From contig JAVKPL010011010.1 in the NCBI GenBank assembly GCA_032173675.1, positions 51,833-115,832 on the forward strand: a DNA stretch of 64,000 nucleotides, written 5' to 3'. This DNA is from Gastrolobium villosum (Eukaryota > Streptophyta > Magnoliopsida > Fabales > Fabaceae). The first letter of the stretch is position 1. Every line of letters starts with the position of its first letter. The position numbers and the translations under genes were made by a program. This document shows positions 46,101 through 58,219 of the stretch, in pieces. Under the pieces are notes generated by a model that searched no databases, had not been told where the DNA came from, and saw nothing but the letters and a program-made list of their open reading frames with translations.

Positions 46101-47289
46101 TGGCCAAAAGAACAAGCAAAAATCAAAGGGCAGCTTGAGGTCAATAAGACAATGCAGAAATAAATCAACGAGTTTCATCAAAATTATTTTTTTTTTACGT
46201 AAACTAAGGGAACAAATTAAAGAGTATCGACTGCAAAAGGAAAAGTTCTCTACATGATAAATAGCACAGAAAACATTTTCAATTGCTTCCATCAAATTTT
46301 CATACATAAAAGTAGCATAAGATCCGAGCTTTGCAGTCTAACAGAAATATATGAACGTACAATTCCATATCTCAGAGACTAACTACAATTTATATGAATT
46401 TATCAATGATTAACTCTTAAAACCAATGCAAGAAAATGGGGTTTCATAATATTACTAACTCATAACTGAACAAGAGGGTGAGCCTAGAGCAATGGTCAAG
46501 CTGCTCCTTTGTGACTAGAAGGTCACGGTTCGAGTCCCGAAAACAACCTCTTGCCAATATGCAAGGGTAAGGTTGTGTACAGGAATTACCATCACCCCTA
46601 CCCTCACTAATCAGGGTTTAAATGGGAGTGGTTTTACTAACTCATAAGTGAACCTACAACAGTTAATACTTTAATCCCACTGATGACAAATTGGTATTAT
46701 CATTTCATCCACTTCACAAGTACAAAAACTAGAACTAGTCTCCACAGATGTTGTTTCACTTCAGTTAATTGTATTAACAATATCCTTTGTCTGGGAAGGA
46801 GCATGAACTTGTATATGGCACTTCATTTGATACACTTAATTCAACACCAAACACAAAAAATTGATGTTGTGTGAAACACATGCCATGGGAAATTGGCTCA
46901 AAAGCAAGTCATACAAGTACATCATCAACTGATTAAGAACCTAGAACACAAAATAAACAATCTGGACCAACACATATCGCACTTTCCACACTCAAAAATC
47001 AAAACTTTAATGAGAAAAGCCCATAACCCAGATACCCACCCACCAAAAAAAAATAAAAAATCATGGGCACAAGAATTCCAGTCTCGTAAGGGAAATATAA
47101 ACACAGCGAACCAAGACACAAATTGAAGAAAAAAAGCAAAGATACCCAGATGAAATTTCACACGTAAAAGGTGACACTTACACCAAAGAAAGAAGAGAGA
47201 ACTCGTGGGTGGTGAGTGAGGAGCGAGGAAGAGTGAATCAAGCGATGACCCAACAGCATCTTTTTCACAAAAGTTGAAGCCATTTTCAT
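37136..47289 (-). CDS. STR1: Thiosulfate/3-mercaptopyruvate sulfurtransferase, 12 exons
   Basis: Exons on the minus strand: 47289-47182, 46066-45875, 44416-44357, 44222-44160, 42807-42683, 42563-42401, 42253-42194, 41215-41157, 40295-40214, 39218-39155, 39049-38982 and 37234-37136. All introns are GT-AG, the exons sum to 1143 nt and the frame is continuous, giving 380 residues. The enzyme moves sulfur from 3-mercaptopyruvate or thiosulfate to thiol acceptors or cyanide. The N-terminal ~60 residues are rich in Arg/Lys/Ser/Thr and few acids, like a mitochondrial transit peptide. An inactive rhodanese domain comes first; the second holds the catalytic Cys337 in CGTGVTA, the 3-mercaptopyruvate-type loop. 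Two starts lie 6 nt apart (47289 and 47283); the second has the stronger AAAATGGC context. An ATG at 47299 is in another frame. The length fits plant STR1. Confidence 0.96.
37655..38132. repeat. 221-bp tandem repeat in intron 11 of the sulfurtransferase gene
   Basis: Two full copies and about 35 bp of a third, with a period of 221 bp ('gttaattag' at 37661, 37882 and 38103). Each unit carries an inverted pair, 'gcacatgagaggatcca' against 'tggatcctctcatgtgc', about 15 bp apart. The copies differ at few positions. It looks like a small foldback element that was tandemly duplicated. Confidence 0.9.
39837..40005. mobile_element. MITE in intron 9, 169 bp
   Basis: A left arm starting GATATTCTAACTACCAAAAA pairs with the right arm ending GGTAGTGAAAATATC over about 42 bp. 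The central loop holds a duplicated 'agagagagaa.atgtta' segment. No clear target duplication. It lies between exons 9 and 10. Confidence 0.8.
40815..40998. mobile_element. Foldback repeat in intron 8
   Basis: 'atttctcatgttgcatgag' near the left end is mirrored by 'ctcatgtaacatgagaaat' near the right end, and each is itself partly palindromic. A MITE is likely, but the ends and target duplication are unclear. Confidence 0.5.
43680..44040. mobile_element. GC-rich repeat remnant in intron 4
   Basis: The stretch has alternating GC motifs ('gcgccgcgccgcaccggagc' and 'cgctatagcg') in an otherwise AT-rich intron, with 'gcggcc' and 'gctat' motifs near both ends. This resembles degenerate non-autonomous DNA elements common in dicots. 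No termini or duplication could be fixed. Confidence 0.35.
45349..45503 (-). mobile_element. Au-like SINE in intron 2
   Basis: On the minus strand it reads GGGCAAGCCTTGGAGCA, then a CTCCTTTGTGACCGAAAGGT segment, a degenerate box B and 'agggtaagattg'. This is the head and body layout of the plant Au SINE family, a tRNA-derived RNA polymerase III retroposon. Box B is mutated ('gggtttgtgtcc'), so the copy is old. Confidence 0.75.
46472..46633 (+). mobile_element. Au-like SINE in intron 1 with target duplication
   Basis: The plus strand has 'gagcctagagcaatggtc', 'ctgctcctttgtgactagaa', a good box B 'ggttcgagtcc' and 'gcaagggtaaggttgtgtac'. A 20-bp duplication with one mismatch flanks it (46452-46471 and 46634-46653, 'ttactaactcataactgaac'). 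It is a second Au-like SINE in the same gene, opposite in orientation to the first. Confidence 0.88.
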
Positions 47290-47646
47290 CAAAAACCATA
47301 TAAATAAGGAGTGGCCTCGATCACCTCAAAGAGTCAAAGGATGCGACAACGACAAAGATAAAAACACAGCAAAAACCCCACTTAATTGGGGTCTAGTGTG
47401 TGACTGTGTGTGATGCCTTAACCTCTTTGTGGCATGTTTAGTGCAGCTAATGTGCCATTGCTTAACACTAACATTTTACACGGTTTTGTTTTATCTCAAA
47501 TTGTGGAACATTTTGCCCTTTCCAAGGGCTATTTGGACTTAACACCACTTAATTCAAAATGCTATTCTAAATTTCTAGGGAAAATATTATTTTGTAGGAA
47601 AATTCGTAGGTGATGTCATGTAGACAATTAATTGTGGGGGTCACTA
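47290..47646. promoter_or_regulatory. Upstream region of the sulfurtransferase gene
   Basis: This should contain the promoter. On the minus strand 'cttatttatatgg' lies only about 12-20 bp before the first ATGs, too close for a TATA box of a transcript that includes both, so the promoter is probably TATA-less or further upstream. No other motif is clear. Confidence 0.4.
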
Positions 47647-49712
47647 TCTTATATTATAAAGGAATTCCATTTTTTGGAAACCTTGATGACGTGTCGCATT
47701 ATGCTATAATTTCAGCTTTCTGTTCACACTACAAATTTTCTAAAAATTTCATTTTTTGGTAAATCAATGAATTTAATTAATATAAAACAAAATCAATTTT
47801 TCAATAGACAAGATTTCTTACTTTAAATCAATGGTCAAGATTGGTTATGAATGTTGGTGGCAGACAATGCATTAAATATATCTGACTACTCCTTGAATTT
47901 CGAAATTTTAATTTGAATTAGAACTTGAAATTTAAAATTTGATTTTTGAATTTTGAATGCTGACACATAAATCATCATATTCTTCCCTAAAAATATGCGA
48001 AGCCCTAAACCCTAAAAAATATATAGGATCTTCAGTCGATCTATGTTTATCTCTCCATTGTCTCACTCTTCTATTTGTTTCAATATATTTCCTTTCAATT
48101 TGTTGGCATTTTGCAAACTTTCTTTATTTGATTCATCTTATATTTGATTCATACATTGCTTCTGGTGAAAGCCAATTATAATAAAGATTTTGGAGAAAAT
48201 ATGATATATGTATAAGGAAGTGTAATAAAAATCTAATTAAGATGATATTAGAAAACGATCCCGTTATATAAAAATAATGAAGATTATAAACATTTTTCAT
48301 GTACTACAAAGAGAACAGACTACCATGTCAAAATAAATATATGATTTTTTTAAATTATGTATATAAAATTATAAAGTGAATCTAAATAGTGTTACAAACA
48401 AATAAAATAAAACTAAATCTTATAATTATTAAATTTAAATTTGAGTCTATCCGTGTATAACTTTTTTAACCAAACATTAACTTTAAGATATTTTAACCGC
48501 GGAAATTTTGACAGCAAAATATATCTGATGACGTGTTGTATCTTAATATATATTATATAATCTTAAACCCAACATTGGAAACTTTGCTGACGTGTCGCTT
48601 TGTCCTTCATTTCAGCTTTGTGTTCACACTTGAGAAGAGTTTGAAAAATTGCCTCTTTTGGAAATCTTTTACTTTTTGCAAAAAAAATTTGTAAAAAAGG
48701 TGGGATAATATTTGAAATTCAAAATTCATTGGTGGCAAATCTGATTTTTATTTTTGTAAATACAAATTTATAAAATTTCAAATGCTAACGACACAAATTG
48801 TTGCAAAAAATAATTATTTATTATTATTTTGTAAATCTGTTGTAATAAATGAACGTCCATCTATGAGATAAAATATAAAACCCTAAATGCAACTATAATA
48901 ATTCTTTTATATGGATAAATATAATAATGTATTACATGCTGATATATAATGCTGACAATTAGAGGTTGCAAACTGAATTCTGTCCGGAGGACCGGCCTGC
49001 CAACATTTTTTTATAATTAAATTAAAATTTTACCCTTTTTCTTTTATAATTAAATTCCTAATTCTGATTTTAATTTTTGTAAATACGAATTTGAAAAATT
49101 TCAAATACTAACGACACAAATCTTTGCAAAAAAATATGTAAGTATTATTACTTTGTAAATTTGATCTTTCTAAATGAAAGTTCATCTCTGAAAAAAATAC
49201 TGAAACAAGATGAGTAAAACTTTGTAATTTTTGAATGACTACATGACAAGATAAAATGCAGCAATATATTTTTATGTGTTGCGTTACGAGTGAATCGCGA
49301 AATGAGTTTTATAATTTTTGCAAGTATATGTTACGCATCTTTCTTATTACCTTGATGTCAATCACAACATTTAATTTTTTTATTACAAATACATTATATT
49401 AAGTTGCAAATCACTTTGATATTTTGAATTTTAATTAAGTCTTTATTAATTATTAATTTTTATATTATCATCATCGTGTTAAAATATATGTTTTGTTACC
49501 TGTATATGTCAATATATTTTATAGTGTAACTCAGCATCATTATTTAATTAGAATTTGAATAAAGATATATCTTTTTTTGTTTATTCCTACATGATGCTCT
49601 TATATTTAACAAAAAAATATTATTCATAATATTGATTTTAAATTTACGAAAAGTTTTACAAGACAAATAAATCGATTTTTTTCCCCGTGCATCGGCACGG
49701 GTAATAAACTAG
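47647..49712 (+). mobile_element. Non-autonomous Helitron, ~2.07 kb
   Basis: The 5' end is A|TCTTATATTATAAAGG and the 3' end is CTAG|T at 49709-49713, so the A/T insertion rule is met. A 7-bp-stem hairpin (CCCGTGC-ATCG-GCACGGG, 49684-49701) lies 7 bp before CTAG. No Rep or helicase frame is present. A second copy of the head (48541-48630) lies inside, suggesting a nested or recombined element. Confidence 0.85.
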
Positions 49713-52284
49713 TTTTAAAATAAAAAGAAATGCAAAAGAATCGATGGGTCCATTTTTATTTGTGTAGGAAAATTGCTTGTGTCACGTGAAAGGAAGAAAA
49801 TATTACCCAAATTTTTAACACACAATTTATTTGTGAGAGGCACAAATTTTTAAGTTGAGAGGAGGAAATTTATTTTAAGGAGGATAGAATATAATTATCC
49901 AAATTAATAATAATAATAATCATAATAATAAAAGATTGTAATAATAAAATTAATAATAATAATTAAATTAATAATAATAATAAAATTAATAATAATAATA
50001 AAATTAATATTAGTATGTCCATCATAATATCGAGTCAATAATATCCTATGAGTCAGTGATGAGTCAGTCATAGTTTGTTGAGTCAGTAATTCTATATAGG
50101 GTTCGTTTTTTCTGTAATTACTGCAGATATGTTATCTGTAGTAAGCCCAACACGACGTCATTTTGAAACGGAAATCAGGATGTTTTTACAATTTTAATTT
50201 ATTTAAGGGTTATAATAGTCTTTATATTTATAATTTTTTAATATTCCAATACCAAAATGATGTCATTTTGAAAATAAATGCAGATAAATTATCTGCATTA
50301 ACTACGGACACATTTTTCCCATAATAAATGCACAAAGAAGAATTGTATATAAAATTGTGTATAATACAATCAAGATACAATATCATGAGCCCGTAAGAAA
50401 ACTAAAAGCAAAGAAATCCTAAGAAGAAAAGGAAACAAATAATTACAAGAAGAAAAGTAAACAAATTCTATAACAAAAAGAAAAACAAATTTTATAAGGA
50501 AACAAATTCGATTATTTACAACAAAGCTTATATCATGAGCTCAACTTGGGAAGGAAATTTTTCCCTATAAATAGGGCTAACTAAACCAAATCACCTTCTA
50601 TCCTTAGCACCTCTCCATTTTCCTTTTCCTCTTCTCCTCTTTCTTCTTGTTTGCAAATTTTTTTTAAAATTTCTATTGTTATTATTTTTTTTTCGTGAAA
50701 GGCTATTGTTATTATTTTTCTTTGGCTAGCAAATGCGCTTTGCTTTTCTAAATTCGCTCATTTCAAATCAACAAGACATTGTGTTTTGAAATATGTTTAG
50801 TCTTTTACATTCTATCTCCTTTGCAAATATGCAAAGAAAAGAGAACGAGAGAATATTATGGAGAGGAGAGAATATAAAAAACCAATAAATATGCACTACG
50901 ATGAAAATGAATACACTCTCAAATACTATCGTTTCACTTAAAATGACATAAGAAGAGAAATATTTTTCCCAAAATTTAATAATTAATAATAATAACAATA
51001 TGATTTTAAATAATATTAATAATATAATTATACGGTAATATTCAAAACTCCTACAAATTTAAAAATGTCAAATTTATCAAGATAATAATAAAATGATTAT
51101 TTTTTTTATTTTCTTATTTTCGAACAAAAGAATCCAATGGATTGAATATTTTTGATTTTTCAAAATTCCTTATTAATTTTTCTTTCTTTGCTTATTATCA
51201 ATAATATGGTTGATTTTTTTTTTCTTATTTGGTCAATTTGATTAATTTAATGCCTAATATATATTTGAGTAAATTTGGACAACAAATAGAGCCATGACAC
51301 TTGTAAAAATTAAATTTAAAATTAGGTCATTTATACCATACATGAAACTTCCTTAAAAATCATTAGTGAGTTAAAACTTAAAAGTGTGAGGCCTTTGGTT
51401 TGATTTGCGTAGGCTTGACCTGTCTATTTTTTTTTTTTTTGGTACATTGACCCGTCTATTTTGATTGATAGATATAGACTTAGACTTATGTAGAAGTTCA
51501 TTTAGTAAAAATATCTCAAGTTTTAATTCAAAAACCTGTCCATAGAGTTTATAATTGTGTGATATACTAATTCTTATTTTTATTTTATATTTTTTATATT
51601 ACACATTTATATTTTATGATATTATAAGAGGAGGCAACATCGAAATATATTAAAAAACTAATACGAGTATATTAAATTGTTTATGCAGAATTTATAGTCT
51701 CTTAGTTCTTTTGTACCTGCAAAATTTTGTACTGCTTTATTTTATTGGTTAAGCAGACTTTTTAAATGATTTTTTCTAAATTATGTTATTTAGATATACA
51801 TTTAATTTATGAATTTTTGGAGAATTTGTTGATTGTATATTTTATTTGGATAAATTTGTGTTTCTTATTTTTTTATCAGGCTAAGACAGACTTTTATTTT
51901 TTATAAATAAGTCATCTCACAAGCTGATAATTATATTTATAACATGTTACAAACTAGATCACACATTTAAATACATGCTTAACCCGTCAAAGTCAACTCG
52001 ATTCGGTCCACCCAATTTGTGACAGGTAACGTCACTCTCTTTTTTTTTTTTTCCTATCGTGTCTTCATTTATCACTATTAGCATGGAACACATCTATTGG
52101 ACAATATTAAATATTCAATAAAAATATTGATATTGTTTATTTACAATAAGATTTATTGATCAAGTTCTAACACCTCAAATATACATACAAGGGACAATCC
52201 TCTCACGTATGAATAAAAATTAAGCTACTTGAAAACTCACTTCTTCAACTATAATTATAAGAAAAAGCACGTAAAATGAGCAAA
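49713..52284. other. AT-rich intergenic DNA with (AAT)n tracts
   Basis: No gene is seen. (AAT)n/(AATA)n tracts lie at 49903-50010, and an inverted pair around 'gcagat.a.ttatctg' (50123-50310) might be a small foldback element. The rest is T- and A-rich without structure. Confidence 0.6.
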
Positions 52285-53104
52285 GATCTAAATTGGTCCC
52301 TGACAAAAAATGTAATAGCCAAATTAGTCCCTAAGAAAAATAAACTCAAAAAAGTCCCCAACAATGTCAAACAGGTCCAACGTTAGTCCTTCTGTCAAAT
52401 GAAAATTGACGGAGTGAGTGACGGTGCTGATGTGTCATATTAAGTGACATGTGGTTGCCCACGTGGAGTGCTTGGGCAACGTCGTTTGGTACAAACTCAG
52501 CCACTTGGACAATACTTTTTTCTAAAACCCAATTTTGCCCCTCACCTAACCGTTGCACACTTTACCTTTTCCCCCTTTTCTAACCTCGACACTTTATCGT
52601 TGAGAAGGAAGGAAGAAGACCGTCCATTAAACTCTGGTGCTTGCGTTTAGAATATTGCCAACTTTTTCCAGAATCGAAGGGAACCAGTGGTAGAAAGAAG
52701 GGCCAAATATGGATACTTTGTGAGGCTGAGCATTCCGTTGAAAAAGGTATGAGTATTTATAAGTTGAAACATTTTTATATTGTTGTTTGTCATCCTTTGT
52801 TTAATACTTGTGGTCCCCATGTTGTTCACCTTTGTTTAATGCTTGTTTTTGTCTGCACGAAGTGAAACTTTGTGGTCCATGTTTCCATTTAGGCTTTTGC
52901 TTTTAAAGAAAGTAACAACTGGGTGGTGTGGTCCCTGCCATGGTTGACTCATTTAAAAATATTTAAAAACCCCATGTCTGCATCCATAAAAAATCTTCCT
53001 TTTTTTTTGGTAAGTACAAAAAAAAAAATCTTCCTTTTTTATTGCTTTGTATTGTGTTACACTTTCAAAGTCTGTGGATTCATGGTTTTTTTTGGTTTTG
53101 ATAG
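52285..53104 (+). other. Probable 5' non-coding part of the MULE
   Basis: It contains several 'ggtccctgac'/'agtcccta' motifs (52291-52390), typical of a common plant MULE/MITE end sequence. The MULE's outer end and its target duplication cannot be placed. No host gene is seen. Confidence 0.4.
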
Positions 53105-55242
53105 ATGTCCGAATACATAGTTATTGTTTATCATCACGGTGGTGTTTTAGTCAGAGATGAAAATGGGAGTGATGAACTATGTAAATGGAAGGGTGGACTC
53201 ATTACTAGAGATGGACATTGACTACTGCAATATCCGTGACCTTGACACCCTGTTTAAGCAATATGGCTATGAAAAATGCAAGAGGATGATGTGGCTACAA
53301 CCAGGGGTACATAACTTGGATGTTGGGCTCAGACCTCTTAGTACAGATTCGGATGTGTGTGTCATGTGTGAGGCTGCTGTCAAGAATGGCAATGAGATAC
53401 ATGTGTACTTTGAAGACTGTATCTCAATTCCCCAGTTTGCATCACCTTTTGTAAGTGAAGATGAGAATGTGGATGAAGGTGAGGATGGGCCGAATTTGGA
53501 TGAAGACCAAGTGGATGATGCTGCTGATGACCTTAGTGCACAAGGTGATGATGGGAAGAATTTGGATGAACCCCAAGTGGACCATTGAAGGTTGTGAGAA
53601 GGAGCAATATGGAAGATTAAGAGAATATTTGGCAGAATTGTTGAGGAGCAACCCTGACTCCAGTTGCAAATTGCAAGTCACCCCTCAACCTATTCCACAA
53701 GCATTGCCAATATTTGACATAATGTACATCTGCCTTGATGCTTGTAAGAAGGGCTTCAAAGCTGGATGCAGGCCCTTAATTGGGTTGGATGGATGCTTTT
53801 TGAAGGGCTATTACGAAGGTCAATTATTGAGTGCTGTTGGTGAAGATGAAAACAAGCAATTCTATGTCATTGCATATGATGTGGGTGATAGTGAGACCAA
53901 GGATAATTGGAAGTGGTTTCTGACATTATTACAGGAAGATTTAGGGGATCATGCAGTATTTGGTTGAAACTTCATTTCGGATCAATAAAAGGTAAGGTTT
54001 ACTTTATTGTTAATTGTATACTTATTTGTATTTTGGTTGTTAATGAATATTTTGCCATAGTTCTGTTGTTGATGAATCTGTCCTTAGATATTCTGTGTAG
54101 TCTGGTATGTGTGCAGTATTTATGTGTTGTTGTCAAGTTACTGATGTTAATGATCTTATTGAATAATGCAAGTTGAAGTTATTTCCATTTTGGATTGTTT
54201 AGGATATTTTCATCTCTTTTGCTGCCAATGTTATACAGCTTTTGGTTTATGAAATGGTATGGTATGCGTGTTATGTTTGCCTTGTGTAATGTTGTTTGAT
54301 AACCTTGACAGGTCCCCCACAAATATTATCGAGGACCATTTCAGTCCTTGATTTTTTAAGTAAAGACCCATTTCAGTCCATGACAATTTTATCAGGGGTC
54401 ATATTGGTCCCTGCTCCAATTTTTTCATATGGCCACTTATAAAACCAGCACTGTCATTTCCCATTATAAATGCTCATGTTAATCATGCTGATTAGAGATT
54501 ATATTTTAATGTTTTTTTTGTCTTTCACATACAGGGACTTGTCCCAGTCTTGAAGGAAATTATGCCACGTTCACACCACAGGTTCTGTGTACAACATGTA
54601 TGGAAGAACTTCATCAAACAGTGGAAGGATAAAGAGACAAGACAGATTGTATGGGAATGTGCTAGATGCACCACTGTTCCCCAATTTGAGAAGGTCATGC
54701 AAAGGCTGAAGACTCTGAACGAACCAGCTTGGAAGTATCTTGACAATATACACCCTTCAGCATGGGTTAAAGCCTATTACAGTCACTGGCCTAAATGTGA
54801 CAACATCACGAATAATATGACTGAGGTGTGGAATGCAAAGATTGTCAATTATAGGGACAAACCTATAATGACATTGTGTGAGGAATTGAGGTGCTACATA
54901 ATGTGAAGGATGGCAGCACACAAGAGGATTCTACAAACATTTAGGGGTAAGATAGCACCTGCACAACAGAAGAGGCTGGACCAGTTGAAGGTTGCAAGCA
55001 ATTCTTGGACACCAACATGGACTGGAAACTTGGTCCAAGATCTGTATGAAGTTTCTGGAAAGGGTCAACGTGTTGGGGGTGAATTTAACTCAACAAACTT
55101 GCAGTTGTAATGTGTGGCAGCTGTATGGATTGCCTTGTGAACATGCCATTGCTGCCATTGCACACAAGAATGAACATGTGGAAAATCATGTTCACCAATG
55201 GCTGACAGTGGATGCTTTGCATGCCACTTATGAACACACTCT
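53105..55242 (+). pseudogene. MULE (Mutator-like) transposase gene, decayed and truncated
   Basis: The gene begins MSEYIVIVYHHGG at 53105 (an N-terminal domain common in plant MULEs), followed by an acidic Asp/Glu-rich linker (53450-53590). The MULE transposase core follows at 53700-53970 (GLDGCFLKG, AYDVG, WKWFL). A 543-bp GT-AG intron (53992-54534) leads to the rest of the core (54535-54900). A SWIM zinc finger (CSC ... PCEH) lies near 55105-55145. Breaks seen: frameshifts near 53160, 53580 and 55070, and stops at 53965-53967, 53986-53988 and 54904-54906. The Athila-type LTR at 55243 cuts off the C-terminus, so the other half should lie beyond the window. It is inactive. Confidence 0.9.
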
Positions 55243-56559
55243 TGTTGGCAATTCGACAAGTGTACCGATCGCACAAGTAATAAAGTAGTAAGTATAGATC
55301 GTCTCCACAGGGATTGTAAAACAATTACTACGATAACCAGTCTTCTTAAGTTGGACAAATCGATTGTTTGTTGACAAATAATTGTAATTTAAATTAAATG
55401 ATAAGAAAAGTAAAAGACTTGTTTTGATATTTTTGTTAAAAGGAATAAAATAAGAACGAAAATGAATGTTTTTGTAAAAAGATATGAGAAAACACTGCAG
55501 CCAGGGTATAGTCACCAAATGATCCCACTTTTTACTTTGGATTGATTCACAATATTCCTTGGAATTAATAACTCAGACAAATTATCATATTAAGAATAAT
55601 TAGTTAGATCCCAATCCCTTGGTGATCTAACCCTTTAATTCAATTGGAATCCTAATCCCTTAGTAATCCCGCATGAAATTAAGCATTACGCAGATAAATC
55701 CAACGACTGCGATTTATACAAGTCTATCCCTAGAACATGCATAAATCGTCATCTTTATCTCCTTTCAGAATCAGAACCCCAACATTCCTATTGCGAGCCC
55801 TAATCCCCAGAATATCATCCCTTATTAGTTTGATCAGATCTAACAGAAATAATATCAATACGCACAAGATAAAAATGAAGTATATTAAAATCAACATACA
55901 GAGTGATTCAATCCTTCGTATCAGATGTTCACAAAGGGATCATGACACTGACTACAGTAAATAGATCTAGCCAATCAACATCATGATCGCTAATCTGAGA
56001 TTCAACATAAACTTAAATAAAAGAGAAAGAAAAAAACAAGAACGGAATGACGAACGACGAACACGAAGAACTCCTCTCTTCCTTGCCGAATCTGCCTCCA
56101 GGACTTTTTGTGTATATCTTTTCCTCAAGGTTGAGTCTCTATTTATAAGAGACTTGACCTAATGCTTCCCAAATTCAAATCTTCAAATTCTCAAATGTTC
56201 GTGCCTCCCACGCTGGCAGCGTGGTTCCCGCGCTGTGAGCGTGGGAGGCTCTGCCAAATTTTTCTTCCCCGCACTGCAAGCGCGGTCCTCACGCTCTCAG
56301 CGCGGGGGCTTCTGTCCAATTTGTGTCTTTCACGCTACAAGCGCCATTCCCACGCTTGTAGCGTGAGATTTTAGTTTTGCTTTGTCCTTTTTAACTTCAA
56401 TTTGTGCATTTTTCCTGTGAAATCAACACAAAATCAGTATAACGCCTTATATTTAGAGATTTGGACAAATTTAACAGTTATTTTGCCTTTCTTGCATCAG
56501 ATTGAGTCATATTCTTCCTCTTTTTGTCTTAAAATTCCTCACATGCTCATCGCATATCA
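55243..56559 (-). repeat. 3' LTR of the second Athila-type element (1317 bp)
   Basis: The plus-strand left end is TGTTGGCAATTCGAC and the right end is CATCGCATATCA. It aligns with LTRs 16042-17298 and 26392-27633 but has clearly diverged. In the sense strand a GC hairpin array (56372-56213) precedes TATAAATAG (56147-56139). Left flank ACACTCT belongs to the MULE gene, so the insertion post-dates the MULE. Confidence 0.9.
56213..56372 (-). repeat. GC-rich hairpin array in the third LTR
   Basis: Inverted-repeat units such as 'cccacgctggcagcgtgg' and 'cccgcgctgtgagcgtggga' are separated by 'ctctgccaa' and 'ttctgtcca' spacers. The layout is the same as in the other LTRs while the unit sequence varies. 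It lies about 66 bp before the TATA-like box in the sense direction. Confidence 0.88.
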
Positions 56560-58069
56560 AATAATTCCCAGATTTGAACTTTGCTGTCCCCAGCAATGTA
56601 CAAGACTTAATCCAGGAAATTATCAATTAATCCAACATAACATCGTACAGCCAATCAATAGATCACTATATTAAGCATGACTGAATCAATGCAAAGAACT
56701 TTTAACAATGCCTTCTATTTTTATGAAAATATCAGAATCTAGCTTGAACACCCCTCACCAAGATAAACATATAACGCTCAACACTCGAGTGTTTGGGGAA
56801 GTGGCAATCACTCAATCTATCACAGTAATAACATTACCATAAGCTTGATCATATTCTCAAGTTCCTAATGATGAGGAACATTAACATATGCACAATTGAT
56901 CAAAAGGACTTCACAAGTTGTAACCTGGCTGGGCTAAAGGTAGGAATTTATGGATAGAAGCTCAAGTAACAATGAGATTGAAATACTGATATTATTTCAT
57001 TTTAACACCTTCAACTCATTTGTTTTGCTCCACTAACATTCCCACAGAATTTCGGGAATTTAATTCCTTTCAGCCACATTTTCTTTACATTCACCCTTTT
57101 CCTTTTTCTTTTACTATTTCCATTTTTATCCTTTTATTTTAAGGGCACAATTCAGTTACCTTTCTTTACATTGACCCATGTGGAGCTTACCTCAATTTCT
57201 TTGTTCCATTTCAAAACATCAGTGATTCAATCTCAATTAAGGTAAGACAATAGGAATATGGCTAAGCAATCAACATGAATTATGAACAAAAAGGCTTAAG
57301 CTCAAAGGGGTTAGCAATGGAAAAATTCATATAGGTGGATTATTTGGCCATGGCTAATAGAATAAAATTTTGCCTTAATCATTTCAATCAATGCATGCAT
57401 CTCAGAGAAACAAAACAAGTTCTAAAATGCTATCACAGTGAAGTCTCTCAGAATAAAATAAGTGTTTAAGCACAAAACTTCACCAGCTATGATGTCAAGC
57501 TAGACTTCCAAAAGAAACATTAGGCATCATTAATTATTCAAGCACAAAATTCAGACACACAAGCTGAAATTTACTCATGCCCATACGATATCATGCCAGA
57601 AGTTCATCAATGTATTCCAAGAATTCAATCAAGCACATTTACTAGATAAGCACATTTAAACCAGAGAATTGCTTGATTTTTTTTATATTAAAAACATCAA
57701 TAAACACAAATTTGAGGGTTAAAAATGTCTCCCCTTTTCAGAATATTTTTTTGTTTAGACGTCTTTTCCATGGTGTAGTTCCGCAGTAATTACCAAATCT
57801 CGCATTCAGCATGCTAAGCGACAATTCACAGATTTAGAATGTTTCTGTCCTCAGCAACAAACTATTCTAGATGATAGCTAATTCTGCCAGATGGAACACA
57901 CACATACTTGTTAAATTGTAAAACAGAATAATCATGAAAAACTGAACAATGTTCTGAAAAACTGAACAAGAGTCAAATTTTAGCAATATCATCAACAATG
58001 TTTTCAAAATGTCAAAATAATTTGCCCCAAGAAACTGGCAATGTGCAGTGGGTGATGGTGAAAATTAAT
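56560..58069 (-). other. Non-coding 3' region of the second Athila-type element
   Basis: It aligns with 17299-18661 of the first element along its length, with scattered differences and small indels. No open frame of note is present. Confidence 0.8.
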
Positions 58070-58219
58070 TTAAACATCATCAGCTTCAAGGTCCGCAAGC
58101 ACATCATCACCAGCAGTGGAAGGCATAGATGGACCAGCCTGTGAAGTGGGTGGAAATTGGCCCATCAAACCAGCTGTGTCAATTCCTCTATCCAGGCAAA
58201 GTCGCTCCAGCATACTCAT

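Noticed and set aside
46925..47299. 124-codon minus-strand frame at the sulfurtransferase start
   Set aside because: It runs in another frame through exon 1 into intron 1; only its ATG matters, as a possible upstream start.
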